Of a stretch of 64,000 bases of DNA, positions 47,851 through 60,131 are shown in pieces. The stretch is from Moniliophthora roreri (Eukaryota; Basidiomycota; Agaricomycetes; Agaricales; Marasmiaceae), in contig LATX02000214.1 of assembly GCA_001466705.2 (NCBI GenBank), positions 339,344 to 403,343 on the forward strand, written 5' to 3'. Under the pieces are notes generated by a model. That model was not told the origin of the DNA. It did no database searches and saw nothing but the letters and a program-made list of their open reading frames with translations. Both the position numbers and the translations under genes were made by a program. Numbering within the stretch: the first letter of the stretch is position 1; every line of letters starts with the position of its first letter.

Positions 47851-48605
47851 CAACTAGGGCTTGTTACCATACCTGTATACGGGTACGGTCGTAAAAATTA
47901 CGGGCCATAAGGTGTACGGGCAAGCCCGTAACCGTACCGTTAACCGTATATACAGCATAATCCAAAGGAGACTTAAAGTTGATGGGAGAGTTGACCAATT
48001 ATAGTCATATGCAGCTCTGCTGAATCTGCATTAAGTGTTTGCAAGCTTTTAGTCAACAAATATTGCAAAGGTAATGAATTTGAACAACAGAATGTGGTTT
48101 TATTGTAATGAAAATGGTGAAAAGGGGTAATATTATGGCTTCTATTGTCTGAAAGACTTCTTACTGAACGTGGTTGTCATTGAAGACTGCCGAGGGTTAT
48201 TAGTATGGATACACATGTGAAAAACCAGCGGCTCACCTTCATCACTCCAATAATCCATTTCTCTCTTGCTCGGAATTCCCAATCTAATCAATGAAGGCCC
48301 TAGAAGGTGAGCAGCAACTTTTCATGACCGGTGCTAATGGTGTTGAAGAAGGAGGTAACTAGGTTTGCACGACGTGAAAGGAAGCCGTGCGACGGCAATT
48401 TGGAAGCCATCGCCGCATTAAGCGCCCGCCCTAGTATTACAGTCGTAAATCCGTACGATGGTACGGTCTGTACGGTTTACGACTGACCCATAAACCGTAC
48501 TATACCTTTCTTCCCTCCACAGGGCTACGGTACGGGTCTATAACCGTATATATTACTCCATATAGACGGCAATTTACGGGTACGGTAACGAGCCCTAGCA
48601 TCAAC
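47847..48605. mobile_element. hAT-type non-autonomous element (MITE-like)
   Basis: The element spans 47855-48597 (743 bp). The left end reads TAGGGCTTGTTACCATACC and the reverse complement of the right end reads TAGGGCTCGTTACCGTACC; the two mismatches are both CpG against TpG or CpA. The flanking 8-mers GCACCAAC (47847-47854) and GCATCAAC (48598-48605) form a target-site duplication with one mismatch. Eight-base duplications and short terminal inverted repeats are typical of hAT transposons. Inside are many copies of ACGGTACGG-like subterminal motifs and no transposase, so it must be moved in trans. Confidence 0.8.
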
Positions 48606-50380
48606 GCTACCCCTAACCCATTCCTCCACCACCTTCTGGATACTCGAGGCTTCCTTTAGCCTCTGTATATGTAGTAAACAACAAATTCGTTGATTTCCTC
48701 ACACCAGAGGTAAAGCTGAGCCTCCAGTGCTTGGATATGGTGGATAAAAGGAAAGGCAGCGGCGGTACCAAACACAGCAACGACAGCATCCAGCATTTCC
48801 GCTGAATCCACCACCATGTTCGGAGACCCCGAGAACCCCTGCGTAGTCTACCAGGGGTTTTCGAGTGCCGCCAATGGTATCGAACGTGTGTGACCAAAGT
48901 CACACATGCTCTTTCTCCTTTACTTCCGTGATCACCGACGTACAAGTCAATAATGTGTGTTTTTCTTTTGTCCCTTCTACTTCTTCTACTTACTCTTGCA
49001 TCCCAGAGCTATCTAAAAGGCACAAGAAGGGTGGAAGGAAGACGGAGAGAAGGGTAGAGGGCAACGGTACGCAGTGCGTGCACTATTCTTTTTTTTTTTT
49101 TTCCTTTTTTTTGTTTTCATTATTCTAACCGTTCTTCTGTTAGTCATAGGCTCAATAGACGCATCTCCATCGTCCCCAATGCCTACGCCGCTCAACATCG
49201 CCGTCATTACCCTCGAATGGCCGCCACATCATCACAAGTTCCCCACCAAAGTCAACCACCACAGCCGCAACCAGTGGCCCAGGAACCACCAGCTTCGCTG
49301 TATGGGGGTTTTCTGGGTCGCTGATCACGATTACGATGTCGCCAAAATCTCGTGCAGTCGTCTTGACATCGATATCGACACCCGCAAAACCCTCTCCTTG
49401 TACCCCCGCTTCCGGCCCCAACCTACTACACCAGAATCACCCAGAGAGCCCTTCTAGAGGCTCCTCGATCTACTGAACATGATTATGATGTCGCCGAAGA
49501 TTCGCGACGTCATCGCACCTCCTAACTCACCACCATCAACACTTGCTCCCGGTACACCTCTACCACTCTCCCCTGCGCACTCGAGACTTCCTGCAGCCTC
49601 TGCGTACACAGAGAACAGCGAATTGGCTCCTCTCGTCGTACCAGAGGCTACGGATAGCCTTGGATGTTGAACTTGACAGATAAGAGGAGAGGCAGCAACG
49701 ACGACTCAAAACATGATGTCGGCGGCTTCTAGCGTCCGCGCTGATGTCACCATCGTGTCCGGGTCCCCGTGCGTTACCGTTCGCGTTGAGCGTGTGTGAC
49801 TATGGCCTCGAACGCCTTTTCCTTCCTACCACCACTATCGTCGGCAACTCTAGGAAAAGGTACGTTTTTTCTTTGTGTATTCTACTCTAATTAACTAATA
49901 CGCCTATCTTAGGACTATCTGAAGGCTATAGTACGGGTGGATGGGAGCAGGGTAAGAAGGGAAAATTTTTGAGAGGCAGGGTCTAAGGTGCATCTTTGAC
50001 GTCTTTTTTTCTCTTGTACTGACCTTTTATCTTTTTCTTTACAGGTTAAGATGACCCTGATACACAAGTTATAACGCTCCTGTCGTCTGTCGTCACGGCC
50101 AAAGCTCTGGAAACGCCGCCACCTCACCAAAACGCACCTCACCAAAAGTCTACCATCACAGCCCCATTTAACAGCGCAGAAGCCACCAAGAAGCCCTCCT
50201 GGGGGGTTCTCTGGCACGCTGGATGCGAATCCAATGTCAGCGGAATCCGCCGACGTCGTCTTTGTTCTGCTCTCGCTACCGACACTACCCTCTCCTCCTC
50301 TCCTCCTACCTTATCCGCTCTCACAACCTCTAGACCCTCTCGAACGTCCACTGCTAGCTCTGGCACGCCGATTGGTTACC
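48606..50380 (+). repeat. Diverged tandem duplication, unit about 0.9 kb
   Basis: Landmarks recur at a spacing of about 890-940 bp: CTCGAGRCTTC at 48642 and 49580, a GTGTGTGAC block at about 48885 and 49788, a CTATCTRAARGC block at about 49010 and 49916, and a GTCATTAC/GTCGTCAC...CCGCCAC block at about 49200 and 50090. Copies differ by many substitutions and indels. Several short frames exist, but no intact gene is recognised in either unit. Poly-T tracts lie at 49089-49109. Confidence 0.6.
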
Positions 50381-50651
50381 TATTGACAGTCTTCACTCGC
50401 TACGTGGCACACCCACAAACTGGAATCTATGTCGAACACCCCTTCCTCCGCGATTCTCGTCCTTTCGTCACAGCTAGCGATACTTCGCACCCTCATGACT
50501 CGAGTATCTATGGGTCCACTAGGCGGTGGACCTTTGTTTTTCACCGTCTGCTAGCGTCGAGGTCTTCGAGCACCACGTCTTGCTCCCTTCAGCCATGCCG
50601 GCTACTTGCTTTTCCATTGTGGTACAATTTGACCTCTAATACCCTAGGTGC

Positions 50652-53600
50652 GTACGCTTTATTATTTTGTCGGATACGAGCTCATTATCATTCGTATTCA
50701 GTCCCCGCTTAGTGAATTATCATTCGAACTTTGCTATTACAGTCCCTAAAACCTTCGTCTTCGTACAACTGCTTTGTGGAATTTTCAGCAGAATCCACCT
50801 TCATGCTACGTCTAAACTTTACTCCGTCGAGTTTAACCTGTGAGGAAAACGCCAAAGTTGTTTACAATTGCGATTTTGGTGCCTTTGAATACCTTGAGCT
50901 TTCCGGCGTGTTCGTTATGTCCAGCTCGTCTGTCGTTTTATATAGTGTCCATATATACCGATTCAAGTCACCGTCTGCACATCTGTCGATCCCATTCGTG
51001 ACCATATCAAGAGAAGAAAGGGAGTGAGAATATCCCACGATCACAGCGCGTTCGTTTTATGAACAGCTCTTGTCAGATCATCTCTGTGATGCGGTCCTCC
51101 TTGGCGGCTGCAGGACGTCGCTTTGGTGACGGAGTGATTCTGCATCATTCCATCATGGAGCAGAACAGCGGCCCATAACTCTCGGCGCGATCTCTCGAGT
51201 CGTTCGTGAAGGTAAATGAAATGGTTAAAAATAGGACCTGACGACGGGGTTCTATCACCGTCTTCTACACAGGTGGCGGATAAGGTAAAGGTCGTGTCTG
51301 CCAGTAAGCAGGCGGTGGATGCGTTGAACGATAGCCAGATGAAGGTGTTCTCAAGGGAGGCTGATATTCTGGCAAAGTTGAAACAGTATATGCCGATCTT
51401 GACGGCGTAAGAGTCCGTGTGAGCGATCTAGTTCTGCTCCGCTGAATCCGCGCTGAATTCTGGCCTGAATTCTGATCTTCGATCGATTCTGGTATGTAGG
51501 AGACTTCGTTTTGCACAGCTTGCTGGGCGGGAGCGGGAGAAGGAACTATTACCGATTCAGGAGCAGATGGTGTCTGCGAGGTTTCCAGAGATCTGGAGCT
51601 TGTCGATATAGCGTTATACTCGGGATTACTGCCTTCAAGTTCTAGTCGGTGGTCGTCTGCTTGAGTGTGAAGCTCAACAAAGGATGAACCCAAAAGTTCT
51701 GACCTGGCAAATGCATGTGTGGGTCAGGTCGAGTTCTTAACCTCCCGAGGAATTTTCGTTTCCACCAAATCCACCACCCGATAATACCCAGGGCAACGAT
51801 TACCGTAACTCCAACGATTATACCCTCAATTTCGGCCGTACCGAGCCCCGAATTTGACTCGAATGTAAGAGAGCGACGATTTCTAACAGGAACTTCGGAT
51901 TGTTAAGGAGTGAAAGGAAATAGGACATGGAAATGCCACTCACGCTCGACTATAGGTTCTATGAAATGAGACTTGATCGCCATAGATGGCATTGCTGGCT
52001 ATGGTGAGCATTATATATGCCACGATGTAGAAGGCAGGGTAGGCAGCGTCATGAAGTTGAAACCATCATTGTTCCGAGCATCTTGCCCGCTGCCAGGGGA
52101 CAAGGTTCTGATGAAGCCCGAAAAAGATAGCTTGAAGAAGACACGGCTCAACTACTGCAAGCAATTACTCACCTAGCTAGCGGCTGCATTCATTCGCGCT
52201 ATCCAAATACTCCCATCCATATATCAAGCCTGCTCCTTGTGAAACAAGGATTAATATTGACGGGTATGCATTTACCATGTATTATCCTAATCCAATCATT
52301 GTATATTGCAAGGCGGCAATGATAATCAGTGGTGAGACGATGATCTTTGAGGACAGTGTTGCCGATAAACATGGTATCAAACGAAACCGGTAAAGCAAGT
52401 CCACGCGCGATGATCGAAGGCAACAATCCTGATTTCTGGCTCAAGCGTAATAGTTGCTCAATTAATCAGTATTGAAAGCTATGACATACAAGGAACACAT
52501 GGTTAACAGCTGTTATTTGCCCTTGATATCTCTAGCATAACCGAGAATTTGAAATGATACCATGGTTCAGTAACGGCTGCCTGGCGATGAGGGAGAGCGT
52601 GAATCCTGGCTCTTTAATTACCAATCAGCATACTGCCGATATACTCCACCACCGCCAACGAACAGCAGAGCTCCGCCGGCATCGGCTGCAATACCTTGAG
52701 AGATGTGGAGATGGTAAAGGTCCAGCTCGTCACTGCCATAGGCAAGCAACAGTCAACCCCGAGTTACTGCATCGAGAGGTCATGATGCCTGATGAAGATC
52801 ATGAACGGTGAGCACGATGACAAACTGTGCGAGGAAGTCTAGCTTGAGAGAACTGATCCTCCGGGTTGGATACAGGATGTGTGGTTTTTGTAGCTCCACC
52901 TGAAATTCAAAGATTAGTTCTCCGTGTGTTCAAAGATTGACCATGTACAAAACACACCGTAAACCTGACCCTCGGTATTCTTGGTACTGGCGCTGATAAT
53001 CCTCATCCAAAAAAAGGGACAGGACGACGTAACGTGGCAAGCCCTACTCTTCCGCTGCTCCAACGAACCCAAGAATGAAAAGCCAAACAGGCGCTACTTC
53101 GCTTTGTAGAGGTCGCATAGGAGTGAAGGAAACAGCGTCTGTGCACGATAATCTGAGCTGTATCGACTGCCGGAACCACTGCGATAACCTTATTGGATGC
53201 ACTACGGTGACTAACCAGAATAGGAGGCGGAAAATGAAGAATGGGACGCGAAGCAAGCATGACGTGGCAGCGTGGAATGAGTAGCGATGGGTGCGTGGTA
53301 AGCTGAGCCTGGGGTGACCGAGGTAGGTGTCTTCAGCATATGCCTTGAGCTAGCGATAGCTGGAGATTCTGTTGCAGAAAGAATCCTTGTGCTAGAGAAC
53401 CGCTACGGTTGAAAGAAAGCGTTACCGTCGAGAAAAAGTGCAACCAGAATAATTGACTTACCAGAGCCACTTGCGAAACATATAAACCTCTAACGCTAGA
53501 GCGAATTTCCAGTCGGCCGTGCTCGTACTATACGATTCGTGGAATTAGGCTAGCCTACGTCCTTTCACGGTGGTAGTTCTGTAAAGAGTATCAGCTTGAG

Positions 53601-54373
53601 TTGGTACTCGCAATGTTTGTCACTGCTCACCATGTCCTTTCTATGCCGAGAATCTCGTCAGATAGCACCCAAAGCAATGCCAAAATGGGCACCTGGAGGG
53701 ATAACGAGCACAGCGAAATCGAGAGTGTTACGCGACATGGCTGTTCGCGAAGAAGGTGCTGTCACATGTAACGCAGTCAATCACAAGCCTTCGGCCGAGC
53801 GGTACAGCAGATCCGATATTCCAATAATGCCGTTCGACTTTGCTCCAGAGTTTCCCGTCAAGTATCCTGCTCCGTTATCTCATTTTATGGTCCTATTTGC
53901 TGTTGCGCAGTGCTGGTGCCGTGGATGTTAACAGACCATTCTCCCTTCTATCCCTGCACCTGCCACACCGGCACATCAACCCTCCATCTACCCTCCATTT
54001 ATCGATGACTTGCTACGTGTTGTAGAGGCTGAATAACGGAGTAGGGCGCATGACGAGAGGATTGAGACATATGAAGGCGAACGTAGTTTCAGCTTGCCTG
54101 GGGTAGAGTCGAGGAAGGGAGGCGGGGTTCGTGATGCAGCCTATTCTGTATATCAGTCAGAAAGGCAGGGGAATAAGCGTCACGGTTACGGTGACTCGCC
54201 TGTTAAACTTGAAACAGCCCGCATCATCTCGCCTCGCAACCATGTCAGTTTTTCCAGATCATTGAATACATTCCGGAGGTGATAGGACTACACCTAGATG
54301 GTGACGTGTCAGCAAGGCGCGCGATGGTTCGAATGAAAGGGCAGAACACTCAACCAACGCTACACGACGCATA
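50652..54373. repeat. Inner arm of subtelomeric inverted duplication
   Basis: About 3.7 kb that recurs in reverse orientation at 60132-63913. Similarity starts at ACGCTTTAT (50652) and fades out at CGCATAAT (about 54373). Conservation is uneven: about 51060-51890 is near-identical to its partner, while the rest shows many substitutions and small indels. It carries a copy of the single-pass membrane protein gene on the minus strand. Confidence 0.9.
51265..51992 (-). CDS. Single-pass membrane protein, 3' part (inner copy)
   Basis: Mirror copy of the gene at 62552-63279. Exons: 51992-51944, 51892-51742 and 51703-51265, with introns of 51 and 38 bp. They encode the juxtamembrane segment, one helix (EGIIVGVTVIVALGIIGWWI), a Lys/Arg stop-transfer motif (WWKRKFLGR) and a tail of about 145 residues with LPEY and PPPAY motifs, ending PLPYPPPV. 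The tail is identical in sequence to the telomeric copy. The extracellular 5' exons lie further right, up to about 53500, but I could not assemble them: frames there are short and contain stops. This copy may be a pseudogene upstream of the part given. Confidence 0.6.
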
Positions 54374-57186
54374 ATTGTTTATTGTTGTCTCAACATTCAT
54401 AATCATAAGCTACTTGGAAGCCAGTTTTCCGCATTCCATTCGATGTCCACGCAGAAAGTGATCTACGAATCGATCGCTGTCGCGAAGTTGGAGCTCCAAT
54501 CGTTTATGATGATGATAATATCCGGACGACCTTTTATACACTCCCGTTAGCCTTCCGAAGGTGAGCCAAATGGACGTCGGGGAATAACCGCTTGTCGAGC
54601 GAAGGGATTAGAGCGCTTGAATTGCCTCGGAAGATATGATTCGACCCGTGATGCGCAGCTTCCGGTCTATTTCTTGGTTCCCTTTTCTCTATAGCTTCCC
54701 TAGAACTTGGATCGGATGACTAGATCCTAATCAACGACATAGATCATGCAACTCACCATAAGTTTTCCTGCTCGACTAAAAGCTGCGCTATATCCGAAGC
54801 GACTGGCCGACATTCCCAGAGGGATCCGCATGGAATACGTCAACTTGAGTCGAGACCGATTGTGCTACGAAGATGGTGAGCTTCTAGTGATGGGCAACGT
54901 TCTGACGTGTAGCTAAAGGTATAGAGTACCAGCGTGAGAAATGGGTGAGTCAGCACATCGATGCCAAAATTCGTTCTTGTTCCCCTCCGTCATGTCGTCG
55001 GGTCACTGGAGTTGCTCTGCGTCCGGCCTAGGCAGAAAAATACCGTGTTGAGGCACAAGTGAGTACTTCTTTATATCCATCTCTTTTTTTTATCCTGATC
55101 ATTACATTGCAGGTAATGAACGTAGTTCAAGTTGGATGTATTCGCAGGTAACTGGAAGATGGGTCTATATGAGGGACGAATGTGAGTCTATCGCCTTCAT
55201 GTTCCTTGCTTTTTCATCAGTTGTGATATATCAGCGCTCCTTTCTGTAGAACAATCACTTTCGGCAACGTTCTGCGGCTTGTAGTTCGGTGTCACCTCAA
55301 TCACGTCACTCGCATTCTCCTCAGATTGTCTTTTGGAAGTCATCGAAACTAGATAACAGTTGCTTTTCATCACTCGCAGCACCCTAAATTCAATCTTCCT
55401 ACTCCATCATAATTCCGTATCCCCCTGCGTTTAATCACCGGCGAATGTACTCCCCGTTTGAATGTGCATCTATTATCCACAATGCACTCTCCCATAATAC
55501 AGGCATGCAAATACGCCATGGCGGGGGATTTCATAGTAGAGTGCGCTCGCTGTGGGCTCAGCGGGATTCAAATGAAAGGTACGGCTTCTTTTCATTCTCT
55601 TCTTCACATTTCCTGATGCGCGGCTCCTATAGCTGCAACCCTAGGTCTTCTCAAAGATGCCCGGCGCCTATGTCCGGTTCTGCTGCCGGCCGATTTTCTT
55701 ACGTGACTCACATTTAACGCACCTTTCCTGCATCGACTACCAACGTCCTCCTTGACATTCTTCCTCCCCAATACATGCCTCAAGACACAGGGAGGCGAAA
55801 TTACATCTCGAACGGCGCCGCTTCCTGGCTGTCTGTACTCTACAACCCAATTAGGCACATTTCGGCACCGTCGACTTTTTGAAGGTTAGAAACGGTTCAG
55901 ATGGACAGAATGGGGTTCGTTCATTAAAAGGGTTAGGGAGATGGCGGATACGAGGGCTTTGGAGCTTTCGGGAGGGTGTTGGGACGATAGGAGGGGTGGA
56001 AGAATTCAGTGGGAGCGATACTTCACTTCAACGCAGAAGCTAGACACGGTATGCCCAAGCACCCATTAGTTCTACCGTGCACATTCCCGTTCTATCCTAC
56101 TCGACACGCCCATACCCCGACGTCGGAGGTCTTCCAGTATCTCACCAGCATCGGCCGTCGCTCTACCCTCTCTGCTGAAGACAAGGAATCGCAATGATGA
56201 AGGCACACCCACTGGGTTCCAAATTCCATCTACGGCCATTCTCTTCAATACCATCGCCTCCTGCACACCTGGTGCTCCCGTGATTTCCTTACATGGCATG
56301 CCCAACCAGCGTCATCGACCACTACGTCTTTATCTACTATTTTCGCCGGCTCGTTACCAGTAGCACCTTTTCGTACCCAATCCGATGATTCTGTCGAGCA
56401 TGGATCCCTGGTCGCTTCCTCTGTGCAACATCGGGACGGTCAACGCTCCAAAAAGTGTTGGAAGGCGTTCAGTGTCGGAAAAACTGGAGCTCGGGCAGGT
56501 GAATCGGGAGGCGGTTGATAGGAGAGTAAGAAGGCTTTCTAGGGTATTCGGAGGACTGAAGGAGGTGCCTGAACTTGATGGAAGATATACTTTATTCCGA
56601 CAGAGAACGATGTCTACTTTCGAATGTTTATCAGACCTCCATCGTACGATCCTGCTCTTACTCAACCCCGAATGTCTTCTAGTCCTCACTCTTAAATAAA
56701 CAAGGTTCCCTTTACTCTGGAAATAACTGTGTACAATATCACCCTCGTTGACAATAAATGGACACTAGCTTCGTCTCGATGTGTAGGACGCGATACGTCA
56801 CACTGTACCGCCGCAGAAAACGGAATTACACACAAAGTCGGTGTGGAAGCTGGTAAATGGCACCGTATGGTACATGAAGGCCTCCGACCAAGCAGAACCC
56901 GCCCAGGATCAACTCCAGCGAGATAATCATGACAACGCCGTACAGTGCCCAAGAAAGCAAGTTCTGTTTTGCTGTATTCGTGTTGGAAAGTCAAAATGTA
57001 CGCGCTAGTCCAGAGACTAACAAGAAGCCGATAACTGGAGCATTCGACACATCAATCATCTTTGAAGATGGTTATGTCGTAATGAGAACGGCGAGATGAA
57101 GGGAGTCAGGAAGTGAGCGAGCGAACGATCAGGCCTCATGTCTCGTTCCCACAGCCAACGCTGATCCGATATCCGTTCCCCTCACG
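54374..57186. other. Spacer of the inverted duplication, left part
   Basis: Coding-like fragments occur on the plus strand (for example MQLTISFPARLKAALYPKRL at 54747, and around 55483 a frame with CARCG) and on both strands at 56009-56699. None could be joined or identified. Confidence 0.35.
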
Positions 57187-57690
57187 TTATGAAGATTCTC
57201 GAAATGCTAGGATCTCAGAGAGGCGGGAGTAGAGGTAGCTCTTGGTGTTTCGGAAGGAGAGAGAACATGGCTCGTGCGTCTCGAACGCCATATAAAGGTG
57301 AGGCACCTCAAAATCCCACTCTCCCTCACCAACCGTCATACCTGCCTTTCTAGCGTCTTGCGAAGCTTTCTTCCACTGCGCTACATTCGGCATTGGTATT
57401 CTGTCTCCATTTCCATGTCGAGCTGCATAAAACTTCATCCAGCCTCATCGGTGTCTCCTCAAAAGTGCCATTGCGGAGTATGATTTGCTCTACGTTCGGC
57501 AGTACCACATCACAATCGGCCAAAGGAACAAATGCTTGCGCCTCTGTGTCGAGTGTCCAGCTCGCCAGCTTGTGGAGGCGAATCAGTCTGATCCAAGGAG
57601 TTGCATATTGGGTGGATGAGGTTGCAATAGGTGAGTGTGCCATTCTTGACGACGTAAAGAAATTGATTCATTTTCTTGAAGAGTGACTCC
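57187..57690 (-). pseudogene. Frameshifted unrecognised reading frame
   Basis: Two overlapping minus frames (57643-57350 and 57438-57187) read like consecutive parts of one protein, PNVEQIILRNGTFEETPMRL then KFYAARHGNGDRIPMPNVAQ, but need a one-base shift at about 57430. The style with spaced Leu and PNVEQIIL is reminiscent of leucine-rich repeat parts of fungal F-box proteins; that is a weak guess. Confidence 0.35.
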
Positions 57691-57958
57691 TCCGTAATAT
57701 CGAGAGAGAGGGTGAGGTATTGAGAGTTAATTCCAGACTGAGACACTGGTGAGTTCCGATAAGGTGCCGGCTCCACCAGTACCAGCAGTTGGAGGCTCTT
57801 TCGCATGCGGACGCGCGCGGCGGAGAATCATCGAAAAGGTGGGCGATGATGGCCTATGGCTTGACCCGCCTCTGTTCGCATTCTGTCTACACAGCTTTAT
57901 AAGGCGATAACGCAGTATTGTGACACCACTATAACGGATAGAACTCTGCATAGCCCTG

Positions 57959-59214
57959 TCATACCGTCTCTGATGTCCGAAACTCAATTGTCGATACTTG
58001 TACTTGCCCGGACAAATCCCACAGGGATTTGTGAAGGAGGATAACAACCACCAAGACAGTCGGATAAATATTCTAGATGCAAGCATCAGTAACATTATCG
58101 TATGTCGTTCATCATTACTCACCACTACCCCTCGACCCGCCAAGCCCATCACATCACCACCTAGCGTATCTGAGCCAAGTGCTGCATTCACTGTGACCAC
58201 ACCGCCAGCTACCTGTACAGCATTGAATTGCAATAGTACGTAAAAGAACGACGTGTATAATCACCCATAGTGAGGAATAAACGACCCCTGTTTCCAGTAT
58301 AAGGGCAAGAATCTTCTGAGGTCGGGCTTGAGTCTGTTCCTCCCTAATGTACTGTCCAACAAATTTTCGTTGTAGCCTTTCCACCTTTCTAAGGGCCCAG
58401 GAAACAAAAGTATTGATAAGCACGCACCATACCTTATATCCAACCGCTGCTGTGCTTGAGATGTTCGTCATTGCAGAAAGTACGAACATGGCAGCTATTA
58501 GTGGACTGTCATCAAGGTCCACAATCGCAAACACAAGAAGACCAATACAAGTTCCTGTGAGGCTCCGTCAAGTCAAGCTGAAGACAAGTCGGGCTACAAA
58601 CCTCCCGTAGCAACGAGAAATACAAACGAGCAACAAATCGCCTTCCTATTCTCTTTACAAAGCGCCCAAGCCCTCCATAGTACAATGCAATCCCCAAGCA
58701 GAGTCTATCGACACTAGGAAGTCATGGTAAAGCTGAACGATGAAAGGCGGTTACGCACATTGAAGTAAAACAAGCGCGTTTCTGCAATCCACAGAGTTGC
58801 ATTCTTTGAGTTTACAATGATACCCTCGTTGCTGTAGGTTCCTGAGGTAGTTTTAATATCAACAAAGTCGTAAGCAACATCTAGAGATGTCACGACTGTC
58901 GATAATGTGAACATGATGCATATTGAGATGAACAAGGCCTGTTTCGCCTTGGGATTCCCGGTCTTGCTTCTCCTGCTCACCCTAAGAACAATGACATCTA
59001 CGGAAGGAATGGGAAACATACAGAAGGATTGGTACGGCAACGCATATCAGGACAAAATGCATCCCTGAATGATCCTCCATTAGTGTGATTAGACAAATGT
59101 TTTATCTTTCTTACCGTAAAAAAGCCCAGCAACGAATAGTTCTGTCGCATCCCAAACAAGATCAGTACATGGAGTCGGACCGGACTGTTCGTTAATGGGA
59201 ATATTACAAGGCAT
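57959..59214 (-). CDS. Multi-pass membrane protein with C-terminal HKSLWD motif
   Basis: A seven-exon-type minus gene from the ATG at 59214 (exon 59214-59115) to the TGA at 57961-57959. Phase-consistent GT-AG introns of about 40-52 bp join helices in order: HFVLICVAVPILL, QALFISICIMFTLSTVV, a loop with NSKNATLW (N-glycosylation site), LLGDCIVLWRAWALCKENRK, VFLVAT/CIGLLVFAIVD, MFVLSAMTNISSTAAVGYKV, a polar loop rich in Gln and Arg, ILETGVVYSSLWVAGGVV, and NIYPTVLVVVILLHKSLWD. This is the layout of a mushroom orphan family with a GDxxVxWRAW segment and a terminal KSLWD; the function is unknown, and seven helices suggest a receptor-like fold. It is intact and sits in the unduplicated spacer of the subtelomeric inverted repeat. 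Confidence 0.78.
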
Positions 59215-60131
59215 GTTGAGGGCTGAGAGTCTGTGCACTTGCACACTTTTAAGTACCTTCAAAACAAGATCCTAGCTCAACTAACAAATGATGCTTTCGG
59301 GGAACATCCATGGATCTTGGTAATTGAGACAGAAACTATAGCACGGCTTGATGCTCACCGCTTGGGCCTGATGATTACTTGTTGATCATTTGAGGAACAA
59401 TAGGAAGGTGTCGTTGCCCGCAACGTTACACTCGGCTGTGAGGGCTGTATTAGTTTCGAGAACCAGACTGATGATACTGTTTGACGATCACAAGTGATGT
59501 GGTGATGTGGGGTATTTCGATTGATTCGGATGGCCTGTGATCTGTGACCTGTCTATCCGGATTCAACAATTCGGATGGACTCGGAGGCTTGGCGGTCTGT
59601 GACCGCCGAAGATTTTCGGAGAGCGCAAGAAACCGAGACCGTACGCGTGACCATATTCCCATGATCCCATGATTTTATAAATCAGATAAGCACCCTCTGC
59701 GTTCTTCCGGTCTATGTCCTGCCTTCGAATTGTTTCTTCCTATTCCTTAGGGTAATCCCTCGACCGAATATCTGGATATAATTACGCTGGAATACCGAAG
59801 AAATAGGGCCAATAGGGCCACGACCACTTGATCGTCGAGCCGAGTTGCAAACCACTAAGTAAATCATTGAGCTTCCGACCAGGTACGTTCATCCTGTTTC
59901 ATTCTTAAAATTAAACGCTAACCTCCGGGAAACCCAAGTGAAGTTATCATTGCACGTTGCACGTTGAAAGGATACTCCCGGAATCTTATTTGGTGGACAT
60001 TCTCCTCAACCTCCATCACCCAGTAAGCAGCACCCCATCTGTGACCCTCACCCACTACGCTACTGGCATTTCTTTTTTTACTGCTGCTCAGGAAATGCTT
60101 CCGCTCCGACGGAAGCTGAGCAGCAGAAGAA
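59215..60131. other. Spacer of the inverted duplication, right part
   Basis: No gene recognised. GGATTCGGATGG-type motifs at about 59515-59580 resemble the termini of the candidate element at 37395-37984. Confidence 0.4.

Noticed and set aside
49074..49457. A 127-codon frame with an apparent N-terminal helix of Phe and Leu
   Set aside because: The helix is encoded by poly-T tracts, and the frame lies in a diverged tandem repeat whose other copy is not open.
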